The position numbers and the translations under genes were made by a program. Shown one piece after another: positions 23,218 to 34,363 of a stretch of 64,000 bases of DNA; position 1 is the first letter of the stretch, and each line of letters starts with the position of its first letter. The DNA comes from Axinella damicornis (Eukaryota > Porifera > Demospongiae > Axinellida > Axinellidae): positions 9,174,781 to 9,238,780 of the forward strand of contig OZ007508.1 of NCBI GenBank assembly GCA_963931865.1, in the 5' to 3' direction. The notes under the pieces were generated by a model. The model was not told the origin of the DNA and ran no database searches. It saw only the letters and a program-made list of their open reading frames with translations.

Positions 23218-25197
23218 ACATTTGAGATCTGGAACCCAGACGTTGGACTGATAGAAAGTCGCCTACCACAGATGCTCAAACACATAGGTAAGAAGTAGGC
23301 ATACCCCTCCACATATTGAGACGGTGTGTTTATCTAATGTAGGCCTGCAAATGTTGTTCTAGGAGTAATTATAAGAATATTCTAATATTTATTGGAGGAA
23401 CATTTGGGAATATCCTGTACTTGGAGAACAGGATGCAGAGCCAGTAACCAGGGGATCATTACCCTACGGATTGGATCAGCTGCATGTAGCATTTCAGAAC
23501 CCTAGATACACTACCACATGGAGCTGTAGACTCCACCTTTATGGCATGGCAGCGACTAGCCTCGTTCGTTCCCAGGCCATGCACTGCAGAGTGGCCTGGG
23601 AATGAGGCTAGGCAGTGACACACTTGCACAAGTGCAGGGAAATGACCTTTAGTCATAGCCTCAAGGTAAAGATTGTCTGGTAATTAGGATAAGGGGGATA
23701 ATACCCAATGTATTACTGACATACTGATGTGTAATGTAGTGTGGTGCAGCAGTCCAGTGCTGTACTGGGCGTGCATGCTTGGCCTTTTGGATTACATGTG
23801 TACACAAATACTGAATATTTCACGGGACGTTGATCAACTACACTCAAAGCCACCTGCACTTGCGTGATTGTTAAACTATGTGAGCCTTTGGCAAAATTCC
23901 TGTGGCCTCTGTTTGTGATTGCATCTGCACTGTGGCATGCTTCCTACTGGGCAGGGACCATAACATTTGGTACAGGGCTCAAATTGTGCACTTTCAGAAG
24001 CTTCTGAGAGCTCGATGTATTACACGCTGCAGCTGTTGAAAACCAGTGCAGTCAGTGCAATTATTGTTCCGATTAACTTTGCATGTGTACACAATTACCT
24101 GTTTGCGTGTTGTTGCTATCGACAATTAACTTGCTATGGTTGTCAGGGAAAAAGCTCAAACCAGTTTGATTGGGATAAAGCATACCAGTTTAAAGTTACG
24201 AGGCCACTCACCAATTTGCTGCTTTCGGCTACTCCCTAACATTTACAGCATACTTATGGGCTAGATATTGCTGTTGGATGCTCTGGGTAATCTCGCCATG
24301 GTCCTGTAGGAGTAAACCAGCCAAGTTCCTCCATCATTAGCTTGCAGCAAAATAAATAATAAACTTTTTTGACATACTTGCGACTTATCACCATGGAATT
24401 GCCTGCATAGGAACTAGAGATCGGATCTGTAATTGACAAACTTCCCTATCTTCTCTCGACCCAGAGGGTACCAACGTCTCTTAAGATGAACCCTCACCTT
24501 CAGGGGAGGGGAGGGCCACCTGACGTGCACTACAGCAAGGCGTCCCTGTACCGGTACTACTACCAGAGGCCACAGGAATCCCTGGGGTACGACAAGGAGA
24601 TACTGACCACCCGTTTTGGAAGTACACCTAATCACCAACCTGCAGTGGGAATAGGTACGTTGCATAAGATTTTTACTGCTTGGAAGGATTGAAGTGCATG
24701 GGGGCTTGGTTCAGTATTGTTAGGTCATTTCCATCTTCAAGGTTTGCAATTGAATACACATCCCCTAAAACTCATCCAGGAGAGTCATCTTGTACATGGA
24801 CTATGCGTGCATCCTGGGCTTAGTTTTGATAATGGGTGGGGCAACGTAACATGGTGAATCTACCCTCCAATCCTAACATTTGTGTCAGATTGAAAGACCA
24901 TACGGGAGACTGGGAACTAGGATTTCCACATTCAATAATGCAGCTCTGGTATAATAATCTCATGCACAGCAATTGGTACAGCTGCACATGTAATAATTGT
25001 AACGTTCGAGTCAAGGTTGCTATGGTGATAGCTATTGATGCCTGTACAACTAATTAACTTTGTATTGCGAGTGGGGTATATTCAATCAACATAGGTCATG
25101 TGAGGTCACATGATTAGTTTTGTCCGCAGTACCATAATATGTGATGAGGTCAGCCCAGAGGCAGCAGGTCTGGCTATACCCACCAAGGGGAAACAAG
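23218..25197 (+). CDS. Unrecognised candidate exons (plus strand)
   Basis: Three splice-bounded open stretches may be exons of one gene. 23218-23287 encodes TFEIWNPDVGLIESRLPQML (acceptor cttgcag, donor gtaaga). 24465-24654 encodes YSKASLYRYYYQRPQESLGY and KEILTTRFGSTPNHQPAVGI (acceptor cccag, donor gtacgt). 25130-25197 encodes IICDEVSPEAAGLAIPTKGK (acceptor ccgcag, donor gtatgt). Phase between the first two does not match without a one-base shift. I do not recognise the family. The composition of the middle exon is clearly protein-like; the others are weaker. Confidence 0.4.
23557..23610. mobile_element. 54-bp TAGCCTCG-family element with target duplication
   Basis: TAGCCTCGTTCGTTCCCAGG pairs with cctgggaatgaggcta. 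It is flanked by ggcagcgac and ggcagtgac, an 8-of-9 target duplication. Confidence 0.75.
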
Positions 25198-25199
25198 GT

Positions 25200-26680
25200 A
25201 TGTGAACATCTTAATCAAGTTAGTGACACTGATTGAGTGCATCCTGTGATGCAATGAATCTTTACTGTTAATTGCAGGTGGCATCTCTGGTATGACCTCT
25301 GACCTCCAGTACACACATGCTGTAACTCTGATGTCATGCACAATCATACACTTTGCATTCTTTCTGGCCACCCCATTTTCAATTGCAGAGATAATGATAA
25401 TGTGCCACACTAGTCACTAGCCAATCATATTATCATATCCTCAGGGGGACATAACAATGTTGGTAGGCAACCAGTGCTTACACAAAAGTAACTTGGCTGA
25501 CCAATCAAATGTGGTATAAAGTGTGCCAGATCAAGGGGCTTGTGGGTAAACAAGTCTTTGCTATGCCTATGAGAACAGAATAACCTCAGACTGCCTCAGG
25601 GAGTTGGTAAGTGGAGTTTGTGCTTCAAGTTCACAACCCTCGCATTGTACAATGTACTATCGATAAGCAATTAAGGTTAACCATTCACAAGGAGCAGACT
25701 GCTGTTCCGTTTTATGACATAGGCCTTGATCTGTTCATCACATGGAAGATGAATGCTTGCAAAATTGAAGGCCTATAGGTTTACGGTGCCTCACAGCTTG
25801 CTCAGCAGAGAATCTGGGCATCGATCAAGCAGTCTTGTTCCCAGACCCCAAATGTGCATCTGCGTATGGGGTCTGGGAACGAGACAACATGATGCCCAAT
25901 TCTCTGCTGAGAATGCTGTCGTATTGTCCCCAGACCCTTTTCTGTGAGTACACATAATTATGGGTCCGGGAATATAGGCGTGAAAACCTCTCATTAGAGG
26001 ACACATTGGGCAAAATTCAAATTCAGGTGCATGTTTTGTCCTTTTAGAGGTTGTCCTCTATTCTCGGAGGTTCAAAAATTGGGGGTCCATGCACCATCGG
26101 AAGTTTTACTGTATAGTACCTGCATGGCCCTACAAGTGATCAAACCCACGTGCACATGCATATGCCATATCATTAGAGAGTTAACACTTGGCAGACTTAG
26201 GCATGCAGTTTGATCATGAAATGTAGAGTGAGCACTTATACAGTACGTGGGTGCAGAGAAGAGATATGAAGTACAGTATCTTTAATCAATTAGGCTGAGT
26301 GCCAAATGTTGCCATTTTCAGGTGGTGTATCTTATTTATGTCAATTGTACTGCATGGATCAACCAGCATCTGCGCAAGCTGTTAGGCGAATGCAATTGCA
26401 CCCTTATATCCTAGCGCCAAGATGAAATCAACGACACCCCAGCAAAGCCCATATACATGCACAGAATTTCTCACTGCCTCTATAATTAAATTACACCTGC
26501 CAGTCCCTCCTTTCAGGCAAGAGTGACACCGGCCATCTGTAACCTTTCTGCTGTATACCAAGATCTTCCATCATTCACAAAATATTTTTATCATAATTAT
26601 GATATAAAATTTCTTCTCATAATAATTATTACAATCAATAATAATAAATGATTGTCAGTATTATAATACACAAGGTGAAT
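25200..26680. other. Mostly no feature recognised
   Basis: Apart from the nested palindrome at 25803-25914 I see only AT-rich DNA (26570-26680, with ataatta repeats). No coding exon is supported. Confidence 0.4.
25803..25914. mobile_element. Nested palindrome
   Basis: An outer pair, agcagagaatctgggcat and atgcccaattctctgct, encloses a smaller TAGCCTCG-like palindrome (tcttgttcccagacccc to ggggtctgggaacgaga, 25833-25884). This is either one element inserted in the centre of another or one long foldback. Confidence 0.6.
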
Positions 26681-26681
26681 C

Positions 26682-27799
26682 TCACATCACCTCCAATGCG
26701 GTTGGCCTGACGCCCAAGAGACAATGAAGAAATGAATTTGCTCTAAGAGGGCAAGTCTTGGCCACAGTGATCTGCAAAGCATAGAGAACCTCCATCTGTA
26801 AGTCCTGATTCTCATCGACATACTTTACCATCAGAAGTTTCTTGAAACGCTCATCCTCAAACACAGTGCCAGAACCTGGACGACAAGATGGAAGCATCAG
26901 TTATCATTGACAGAACCACACAAACACATACTTGGATAGTACAATACTTGATCTAGCAGTCAAAACGATCATTGGGAAGATTCTGCAGGGGTTGCTATAA
27001 CAGTCTTGTTTCCATAACAACGATTACATGTAGTACCTGTCACAGTGCCCTGTATCACAGCTGTGGTCAGCACTCTGATGAAACCAGGGGGTGGGCTAGA
27101 GAACATAACTATTATAATACTGGATTCACATGATGGGACAATTACGAGATACTAAGCTTTGGAGGTGGCTATGTGGTGCGCACACCTCTATCCAGTCAAA
27201 GCTCTCTTCATTTGTGACATCATTGGAGCGAAACAGTTGGGTTAGGTCAGTGAGGTAGTGGGGTGGGGCAAGGGAGGAAGGGATGGAGTCTCTAGACTGG
27301 AGTTTCTGGGGGGAAATATTAGCAGTCTACCGTTACTCCCTCCTCGTCTTCCACTCCTCACCTCTTCCCCCCTCCCCTCCCCTCCTCCCCACCTACCTCT
27401 CCCAACACCTTGGCCGGGGGGTGGTCCAGGTTCTTGCCAGTGTGGTGATCAATCTTGCTATGCACTCGAGGGACATGTCATCAACGGGATCACAGCAGTC
27501 GAACAACACACTCGTGCATTATCGTTTCTGACATCTGGCAAAGGAATAACAATGTCATACATGTAGTCACAACCCACGTACAACTGATCAATTACTTACA
27601 CCACTCCAACACCACAGACTTTGTACAAAATAATAATAATTTCTTCACAACGGTATTAGGTGTTTTCTGCAGAGGTAGCGTCATAGAAATACCTTAGTTT
27701 AAAGAGCTCTCTTATGAAGCAGATGTTTCCAAGTGATCGTTGCCGTGCCTTCTTCTCAATGTCAGTTAGTTCGTCCCGAAGTTGCTTCTTCTTTTCGTC
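26682..27799 (-). CDS. EIF4G: Eukaryotic initiation factor 4G family protein, fragmentary
   Basis: eIF4G is the scaffold of cap-dependent translation initiation. Minus-strand exons in transcription order are 27799-27693 (DEKKKQLRDELTDIEKKARQ, then SLGNICFIRELFKL), 27534-27409 (SETIMHECVVRLL, then VDDMSLECIARLITT), about 27260-27186 (LTQLFRSNDVTNEESFDWIE), 27095-27037 (PPGFIRVLTTAVIQGTVT) and 26875-26682 (FEDERFKKLLMVKYVDENQD, then EVLYALQITV). The first two are the start of the MIF4G (eIF4A-binding) domain; the last three are the C-terminal W2-type region. The rest of MIF4G and the whole MA3 domain are absent. Exon 27534-27409 needs two one-base corrections to stay in frame. After ALQITVAK the reading frame departs from the family and stops, so the final W2 helices are missing. 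Confidence 0.8.
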
Positions 27800-27805
27800 C
27801 TGTAC

Positions 27806-27916
27806 GCATGAGGGAGGGAGGGAGGGAGGGAGGGAGGGAGGGAGGGAGGGAGGGAGGGAGGGAGGGAGGGAGGGAGGGAGGGAGGGAGGGAGGGAGGGAG
27901 GGAGGGAGGGAGGGAG
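27806..27916. repeat. (AGGG)n tetranucleotide tract
   Basis: About 110 bp of gggagggag on the plus strand reads as a ccctccct pyrimidine tract on the minus strand. It lies just upstream of the acceptor of the eIF4G exon starting at 27799, the same arrangement as at the dynein exon at 9480. Confidence 0.92.
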
Positions 27917-27979
27917 TCTTTTTATTATCATGGACCACAACCGTAGCCTCGGTCCAAGGATACATGTATCATGGACCAC

Positions 27980-28561
27980 TAGCCTCGTACCCAGGCTCAT
28001 TTCCTCTTACCGCGCGCGGGAGGAAAGAGCCTGGTAACATTGGGGGGTTCAAACCATTGACTTCCGGTGCCTGAATTCCACCAGCTCCAATGAGATTGCA
28101 GAACGAAAACACGTGCACATGTGACTATTTTGTTGGCGTGTTTACCTTCACTGCCGTGCTAACGCACGAATCGTAGACTCAGAAATGAGCGTCAAGGACA
28201 AAGTACCCCCTCAAAGGTCAGTAAAAGGCAGATGACAGGTGTGCGAGAGGGCCACTGGTCTGAGCTCGCTGTTCACTGTTTGTTTGTGGACCAGCTCGCT
28301 CATCGTCTGTCGCAGCTTACGGGATCGACGATTCACAAGGTAAGCTGTCTGCTTTGCTTGTAAGTGTCTCGTATCTCTGTGAAGCCGGGGATGCCTTGAG
28401 TAATATTTCGAATATTATGATTTGTAACTCACGCGACATTTACCACAAAAGTAGGAGTGTCCTTCGTTTATCACATGATGACACGCCGGAAGTAAACGGC
28501 TCAACCCCACCAAGGTTACCAGGCTCTTTCCTCTGCGACAAAGAGCCTGGGTACGAGGCTA
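27980..28561. mobile_element. 582-bp double-hairpin Mutator-like MITE
   Basis: TAGCCTCGTACCCAGGCTC begins the left hairpin, which closes with gagcctggtaacatt. The right end mirrors it: gttaccaggctc through gagcctgggtacgaggcta. A perfect 9-bp target duplication, ATGGACCAC, flanks it (27971-27979 and 28562-28570). Internal sequence shares aatgagattgcagaacgaaa-like words with the element at 45004-45584. Confidence 0.88.
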
Positions 28562-28575
28562 ATGGACCACAACCA

Positions 28576-29121
28576 TAGCCTTGGTCCCAGGCTCTTTCCT
28601 CAAAACTGAGGGGAGAGAGAGAGAGAGAGCCTGGTAACATTCGCAAAGCTGTCGACTTCCGGCGTGTCATGTGATAATTGAAGGACACTCCCACTTTGTG
28701 GTAACTGTCGCATGACTTATGTGTACAAATCAGTCACTATAATGCTCTTCATTTCACTGAAATTTGAGACACTCACAAGCAAACCCAGACAGATCATCAG
28801 CTTGTGAAACGTTGAACCTGTAAGTGGCGACAAACCATGAGTCCAACTACAGTGAACAGCGAGCTCAGACCAGTGGCCCTCTTGCACAATCGTCAACTGA
28901 CTTTCACCTGGGTACTCTGTCCTTGAACGATCATTTCCAAGTTTACAATTCATGCACTAATAAGGCAGTGAAGGTAATGCTTATGTGTTCACGTTGTTTC
29001 AATCTGCAATGCAATTGATACTGCCAGATTCAGGTGCCGGAATTTAAGTGAACAGCTTTACTCACAGATGTTACCAGGCTCTCTCCCCCGTATTTTGAGG
29101 GGAGACCCTGGACCAAGGCTA
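28576..29121. mobile_element. Second double-hairpin MITE, adjacent copy
   Basis: The left hairpin is tagccttggtcccaggctc to gagcctggtaacatt. The right hairpin is gttaccaggctctctccccc to gaccaaggcta. It is the same family as 27980-28561, whose internal end sequence (tgacacgccggaagt) it carries in inverted form near 28653. The two lie 15 bp apart. Confidence 0.75.
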
Positions 29122-29146
29122 CCGAAACCACAACATGTACATGTAC

Positions 29147-29271
29147 CTTCATTGGTGACGTGTGTCCACTCTGGTGCGGGAAAGGTATATTGTCCCTGCT
29201 GGATCCTCTTCTTCATGCCCAGTGAGCTCAGAGCTCCACCTGTGCTGTAGAACGGAGGGAACCCGCAAAGC
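29147..29271 (-). CDS. MAPKAPK2: MAPK-activated protein kinase (MK2/MK3 type), single exon
   Basis: The minus-strand exon encodes LCGFPPFYSTGGALSSLGMK and then KRIQQGQYTFPAPEWTHVTN. This is the subdomain IX-X segment of a CAMK-type serine/threonine kinase, and the GFPPFYS..PGMKKRI..GQYxFPxPEW wording is typical of MAPKAPK2/3. The acceptor is cctcag and the donor gtacat. No other exon of the kinase could be identified, so catalytic HRD and DFG motifs are not seen. It lies between eIF4G and DUS3L exons on the same strand. MK2, MK3 and MK5 cannot be separated on this exon. Confidence 0.8.
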
Positions 29272-30071
29272 CTGAGGGGAAAGGGAGGGGAAAAAGAGTG
29301 AAGAGAAACTTTCCTCCAATCACATTCCCAATCTAACTAGTAATCCATAGTAACCTTTAGTAATCCTTAGTTGTCTCGAGGGGCAACCACACTCCTGGTA
29401 GCCGTGTTGCAACCGGTTGCAACTCGCTGGTAGGGGAGGGAGATAGTGAGGGGGGATGGGGAAGGGGAGGGAGAGGAAAGGGGGAAGGAGATAGGGAGGG
29501 AAGAGGGAGGAGTGGGGAGGGAGGGGGGAACGGAGGGATGGTAAATCCAGACACACCAAGCATCCCCCAGGTTACTAGTGGAATGCAGGACATTGGAGGG
29601 GGTGAGCCTGAGCTGAGCAAAGTGTATGCACCGGGACATGCAAGGAGCAGTTGCATTCACATGACTGTCATCAGAATGTGACTGGACAATGAGCATAGGC
29701 CACAGAAATAATGGCACTAAACATAAACATACACTCGTGCACATCACATCAACTGTGAGTCATGTTAGCGTTTATAGCTGAAGCAGTCTAGCAGCAACAT
29801 CACTGGCCATGGTGGTAGGCCCACGAACAGTCACCGTCTTGATCCGAGTGTTGCCTCCGAGGAGGCAGAATGTTCGTGGTGCTCTAGCCCATGTCCACGA
29901 GTGGTCTCTCCATCATTGTTGTCGCCATCGTCCATCAAATAGGTAGCTAGACGGATCACAATTTCCTTGCATCGAGGAGGTGTAGACTAAGTTCGTTTGA
30001 ATTTGAAGTGAAATTCGCTGATTTAAAATTTACGGTAATTGCAAGATCCAAGCAAACATACACACGCACAG

Positions 30072-30170
30072 TAGCCTCGTTCCCAGTCCCACGCCCAGCT
30101 TTCCGTTGCTTGCAGTACGGTAAGTACTGCGAGCGACGGAAAGCTGGGCGTGGGACTGGGTACGAGGCTA
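30072..30170. mobile_element. 99-bp palindromic Mutator-like MITE
   Basis: TAGCCTCGTTCCCAGTCCCA through its reverse complement, nearly perfect, flanked by an exact 9-bp duplication CACGCACAG (30063-30071, 30171-30179). Confidence 0.9.
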
Positions 30171-30206
30171 CACGCACAGCGCAATGAAGTGACGCTAGTG
30201 TGGGGC

Positions 30207-30240
30207 TAGCCTCGTTCCCACGCGGCCTGGGAACGAGGCC
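30207..30240. mobile_element. 34-bp minimal TAGCCTCG element with target duplication
   Basis: Only the two ends remain, TAGCCTCGTTCCCACGC and ggcctgggaacgaggcc, yet a 10-bp direct repeat AGTGTGGGGC flanks them (30197-30206, 30241-30250). Confidence 0.8.
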
Positions 30241-30300
30241 AGTGTGGGGCTCGCTCAGGCTTGCCCCAATAACCTATAGCATGATAGTTTCTCATAATAC

Positions 30301-31104
30301 CTGATGCACATTGCCATCTCTCCACACGTAACATCTGCACCAAACTTTTACACACTCTGCGAAATGGGAGGTTACCAACTTAAGGAGGGTTAACATTACA
30401 ATGAGGGAGGGGGGAAGGTGAAGGGAGGAGGTTGGAGGGAGGAGGAAAGGGGGAGGAGTAGGGAAAAGGAGAAAAAGGAGGAGTATGAAGCAGAGAATAA
30501 GTGCTGCATATTCTTTTCAAAAGCCTTACAGTTGTGAGTGGAGCCAGGAAGAGCTTGTCATGAAAATCAACCTACAACGAATAGGTTATCGTAAGGTTGA
30601 CGAGCAACAAATGCGCCCAAAGATAAGGTACAAACTTGTCTCTTTTCTGGTAGCCGCAGTCTGATGCAATATGTCGGGATCCACTTTAGCTCCAGATTCT
30701 TCAGCAACGCTCTGTACACTACTACCTTGATTTGCTACACTCTCAGTAAAACTCTGTACACTGCTGTCTACCTGGATTTGCTACACTCTCAGTAAAACTC
30801 TGTACACTGCTACCTGTATTTGCTACACTACTACCTGGACATTCTCAGTAAAAGGCAGCACACTACTATCTGCATTCTCAGTAGAGCATTATCTGTTAGA
30901 TTACTCGTCTGAGGGAACTTCTACATGTACCTTGGCTGAGTGATAAATTAACAGTTCCAGTCCTCCACACCGAGGGAGAGCCAAGGAAATTGGCTCTACC
31001 ACCTTTCTCTGACTGTTTCGTCAGCTGCACCAAATACGCATCACTGCATGGAAACTTCAAAGTCCTTTTCCTCAACTGCACCTGAAGCTTCTTAGACAAA
31101 TATT
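30301..31104 (-). CDS. DUS3L: tRNA-dihydrouridine synthase 3-like, fragmentary
   Basis: Dus3 reduces U47 of tRNA using FMN. Exon 30571-30530 encodes VDFHDKLFLAPLTT, and exon 30378-30301 encodes GNLPFRRVCK followed, one base out of frame, by FGADVTCGEMAMC. Together these are the start of the Dus TIM barrel and its FMN-binding strand. Upstream, exon 31104-30931 encodes YLSKKLQVQLRKRTLKFP, which fits the linker before the Dus domain in DUS3L but is less certain. The catalytic cysteine region and the rest of the barrel are not found downstream. The phase between the two Dus exons also needs a one-base correction. Confidence 0.72.
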
Positions 31105-31493
31105 CTGCTCAGAATACAGGACTCTGGATATTGGACGATGCTTGTTTTGGCCACGTCTCTTCTTCACGGGAGGAAGGTGGGCCACTAAGGGTGCCTGCCT
31201 CAACATTTTCCGTTTCCTTTGAGCGACACTGCTTCACTAAGTACCTGAAAAGCAAGAGAATGTTCATTGCTGTAATCAGGAGCTTATTTGTAATGAGTTC
31301 CATGATGCGGTGTTCACATTTTAGCTATAGTGTTTTCGAAATTAGCAGGCCAGCCAAAAATCTTTATACGGTATTTAAAGCACTACACCACAGTCAAAGC
31401 GGCTTAGAAATACCACTGAATTATGGTAAACAGTCAGGTCGTAATCTGGATGGAGCGATCAAAGGTCAAATCGTAAGGTAAGGGAGGGGATTT

Positions 31494-31658
31494 CTGGACA
31501 GTATTTTAATTCCGGACACGGTACTTCAAGGCTCTCACATTCGCTCCGTTAGCAACTCATGGTAAGCGTGCATGCCTTCAAACATTCCACTGCTGAGCAG
31601 TTGTTACCAAAACTGTTCCTAGAGAGCAAAAGCTGGGGCCGTGTCCGGAAATCCCCTC
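31494..31658. mobile_element. Small MITE with GAGGGGATTTC ends
   Basis: GAGGGGATTTCTGGAC on the left is matched by gtgtccggaaatcccctc on the right, about 165 bp apart. A second pair, ccggacacgg / ccgtgtccgg, lies inside. The centre has no ORF. Confidence 0.6.
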
Positions 31659-31699
31659 TGTTACTGTATGCATGGCCAATGGCCAAAATCAGCACGGTA

Positions 31700-33000
31700 T
31701 AGCCTTTTTGACTCGCTGTCACAGCTGTGACTATGGGAGTGGCCTCACTTCAACATGCGAGTTTTCTGTAGAAGCGAGATAGCTATACTTGCAGGCCTGA
31801 AAGATGGCGACGTTTCCATCATCTCATAGTTCTGTTTCATGCATGTACGTACATGTAGAGTTCATCATACAACTTACTGTGGCTTTATAGCAGCCACTCC
31901 AGGAGTAGCCAACCCGCCAGTGGCTTGCAGTTGTTCCTTGGCGACTACTTTCATAGTGCTCCGCGTCCGCCATACATACACCATGTACACGAAGCTAGCT
32001 CTGCACGGAGCTCCTTCTAATTCTTCTGCATGCGCACGTGGGCAGCCTAGTCAAATTGTCTAGTGAGCATTAATTGGAATAAGCTTGCTACATGTATGTT
32101 GTGCGATCAGCAGCGATGTCTAGGTTGCAGACGACTACCAGAGAGGAACAGCTATTGGGGAGCATTAGGAGCGCCCTAGAGACGAAGAAATATGCGGTGA
32201 GTGAGGTACCTCCGCACATGTATCATGTCCAGAGCTTAATAACCATGATAACCTCCCCCCACCACATGCTGCTGCACCACCAGCTGGTCCGTCTGCAAGG
32301 ACAGCTTGTCCGGGACGACAGCTGGTCCGTCTACAAGGACAGCTTGTCCAGGGGGACACCTGTCCTCCGACGCTGTAACACCCTTCAACCAACTACACGG
32401 CAGTTTTGTTGAAGGACGGAACTTACTATGTAGTCACACATACCATCACTGTATCACACTCCTGCACCCTGTGCGTGTATCTCTGATCACTCCACTTTCA
32501 GCGATTCTGATCCAGCTGAAGCTGTGGAGTGTTTTGAGAGGTAAGTACACTGTAATCTCTTTCTGTGTCTTGTACATGTACAATGATGCATGTTGTAGAC
32601 AGGCGGGGGTTCTTACACAATTTTTTTTTCCTAAAAATGGAATCATGTATGAAGCAAATTGGGCCAAGGAGTGTCTACAGAATGTCTCCCCTCCTCCCCA
32701 TTCCCCCTCAACCCTTCCCACCCCAAAATTTGGAATCTAGGTGTTCCAAAATCAGAGACCCTTGTAGTGTCAACTACAAACCATGTAAACGTTTGGGGGT
32801 AGGGTAAGGGTGGCTTGGGTAGAGGTGGGATGAATGTGGAGTGGGACCAGGCAAGGGTGGAGGTGGGGCAAGAGGGGGGGGGGGGGGGGGGGGGGAGTGT
32901 GGAGGTGGGCGTGGGACAAGGGTAGAGGTGGGGCGACGGTGAGGTAGGGCCAGGCAAGGGTGGCGGTAAGGCAAGAGTAGGAGCGGAGCTAGTCTCGTTC
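31700..33000. other. Intergenic; weak plus-strand exon candidates
   Basis: An ATG-started stretch at 32116-32196 (SRLQTTTREEQLLGSIRSAL, donor gtgagt) could be a first exon. A further splice-bounded stretch at 32502-32540 does not keep frame with it. Two copies of agctggtccgtctrcaaggac occur at 32282-32342. A poly-G run lies at about 32873-32895. I cannot name a gene. Confidence 0.3.
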
Positions 33001-33573
33001 CCAGACCCTCCCGAAACACGGAAAGAGGGTCTGGTGTTCTGAGCGACATTTCTTGGCGCATGGGGCGGGGCTATACGGCGTAAGGAATGTAATTATTGCA
33101 TTCTGTATGTCCACTCCAATGAAAGCGCACCTATCACTATTCTTATAAACGTACTGTAGCAGTGCATTTGGTCCTTCACGAGGGACACCAAAGGGCTAAC
33201 AACAACAACGTACAGTTGCCTTGCGCTAGTACAGAATTCTATCTGAGGTTGTCAAAGATGCGTGGAAGGGTCATGAAACAGAGATTTCCCCACACCAGTC
33301 AGCAAGACAATCGATTTGGCTTACTGCTTCAGCTTGCTCTTCGATAGGCCTGTCGTATCCATTTCACTGATATACCGTCCGTACTAGCTACACTGCACTA
33401 TTACAATACATGTACCGTACCTATGACTTACGCTGATTGACTACGTCATTCGCGTTCTGCAATCTGATCCGAGCTTCAAAATCCGAGAGCGACCATGCCC
33501 CATGAATCAAGAAATGTCGCTCAGAACACCAGACCCTCTTTCCGCATTTCGGGAGGGTCTGGGCACGAGACTA
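33000..33573. mobile_element. 574-bp double-hairpin Mutator-like MITE (TAGTCTCG variant)
   Basis: The left hairpin TAGTCTCGTTCCCAGACCC closes with gggtctggtgttctgagc. The right hairpin starts gctcagaacaccagaccc and ends gggtctgggcacgagacta. It is flanked by a perfect 9-bp duplication GAGCGGAGC (32991-32999, 33574-33582). Longer inner arms also pair: gcgacatttcttg with caagaaatgtcgc. Confidence 0.88.
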
Positions 33574-33820
33574 GAGCGGAGCATGGGTGCGGTGTGGGTG
33601 GGGTGAAGGGGTAGGACATCATCAAAGTGTTAGGTCATCATGACCCATGTAATGTTTGTCTCTTGCCTAGGCTGCTGCTGTTCACCAAGGATGGGGAAGT
33701 CAGCGCTGGCTCAGGTGATCTTCCCGACTTTTATGCACGTATACCTTGACTTTGTCGCCAGTCACAAGTGGACACTCTGGTGTCGGTACGTCTGCACAAA
33801 GAAAGCACTTACTAACTAGT

Positions 33821-33936
33821 TACCCTCATTCCCAGTCCCACGCCCAGCTTTTCGTTGCTTGCAGTACGATAAAGTACTTTATCGTACTGCAAGTGACGAA
33901 AAGCTGGGCGTACACATGGGACTGGGAACGAGGCTA
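33821..33936. mobile_element. 116-bp palindromic MITE
   Basis: It is close in sequence to the elements at 7837 and 30072 (cccacgcccagcttttcgttgc arms), with a few-base insertion in the right arm. Flanks ctaactagt and ctaactaca match at 7 of 9 positions. Confidence 0.75.
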
Positions 33937-33963
33937 CTAACTACACGTAGGATTAGGATAAGA

Positions 33964-34263
33964 TGTCATTAAATAATTTATTTCCCTATATATATAGGGG
34001 AAAAACAGTGATACCCTGCACTAAATTTTCCCACAGTGACACTGTGGGAAAAAATAATGACCCTGTCATTAAATATTGCCTATTAATATAGGGAAAAATT
34101 AGTGACCTCGTCACTAAATTTTCCCTATGTAGTGTAGGGGAAAAATAATGCCCCTGTCACTAAATTTTGCCTAAATAATATAGGGAAAAAATAGTGACCC
34201 TGTCATTAAATTATCCCTATATGGTGTAGGAGAAAAATAGTGACCCTGTCATTAAATTGTAGG
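33964..34263. repeat. Left terminal inverted repeat with internal tandem units
   Basis: The 300-bp repeat is built from about six diverged units of roughly 46 bp. Each contains gtcattaaat or gtcactaaat followed by a ccctatatatataggg-like palindrome. The layout suggests multiple binding sites for the transposase. Confidence 0.88.
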
Positions 34264-34363
34264 TGTGCATTGTTGTCCCGGGAAGGGATCCTTTGACTTC
34301 CTGTTAAGCACAGGTGTCAACATACTGCAGCACCTCAGTTTTTCAGTCAGCTAGTAAGTGAAC

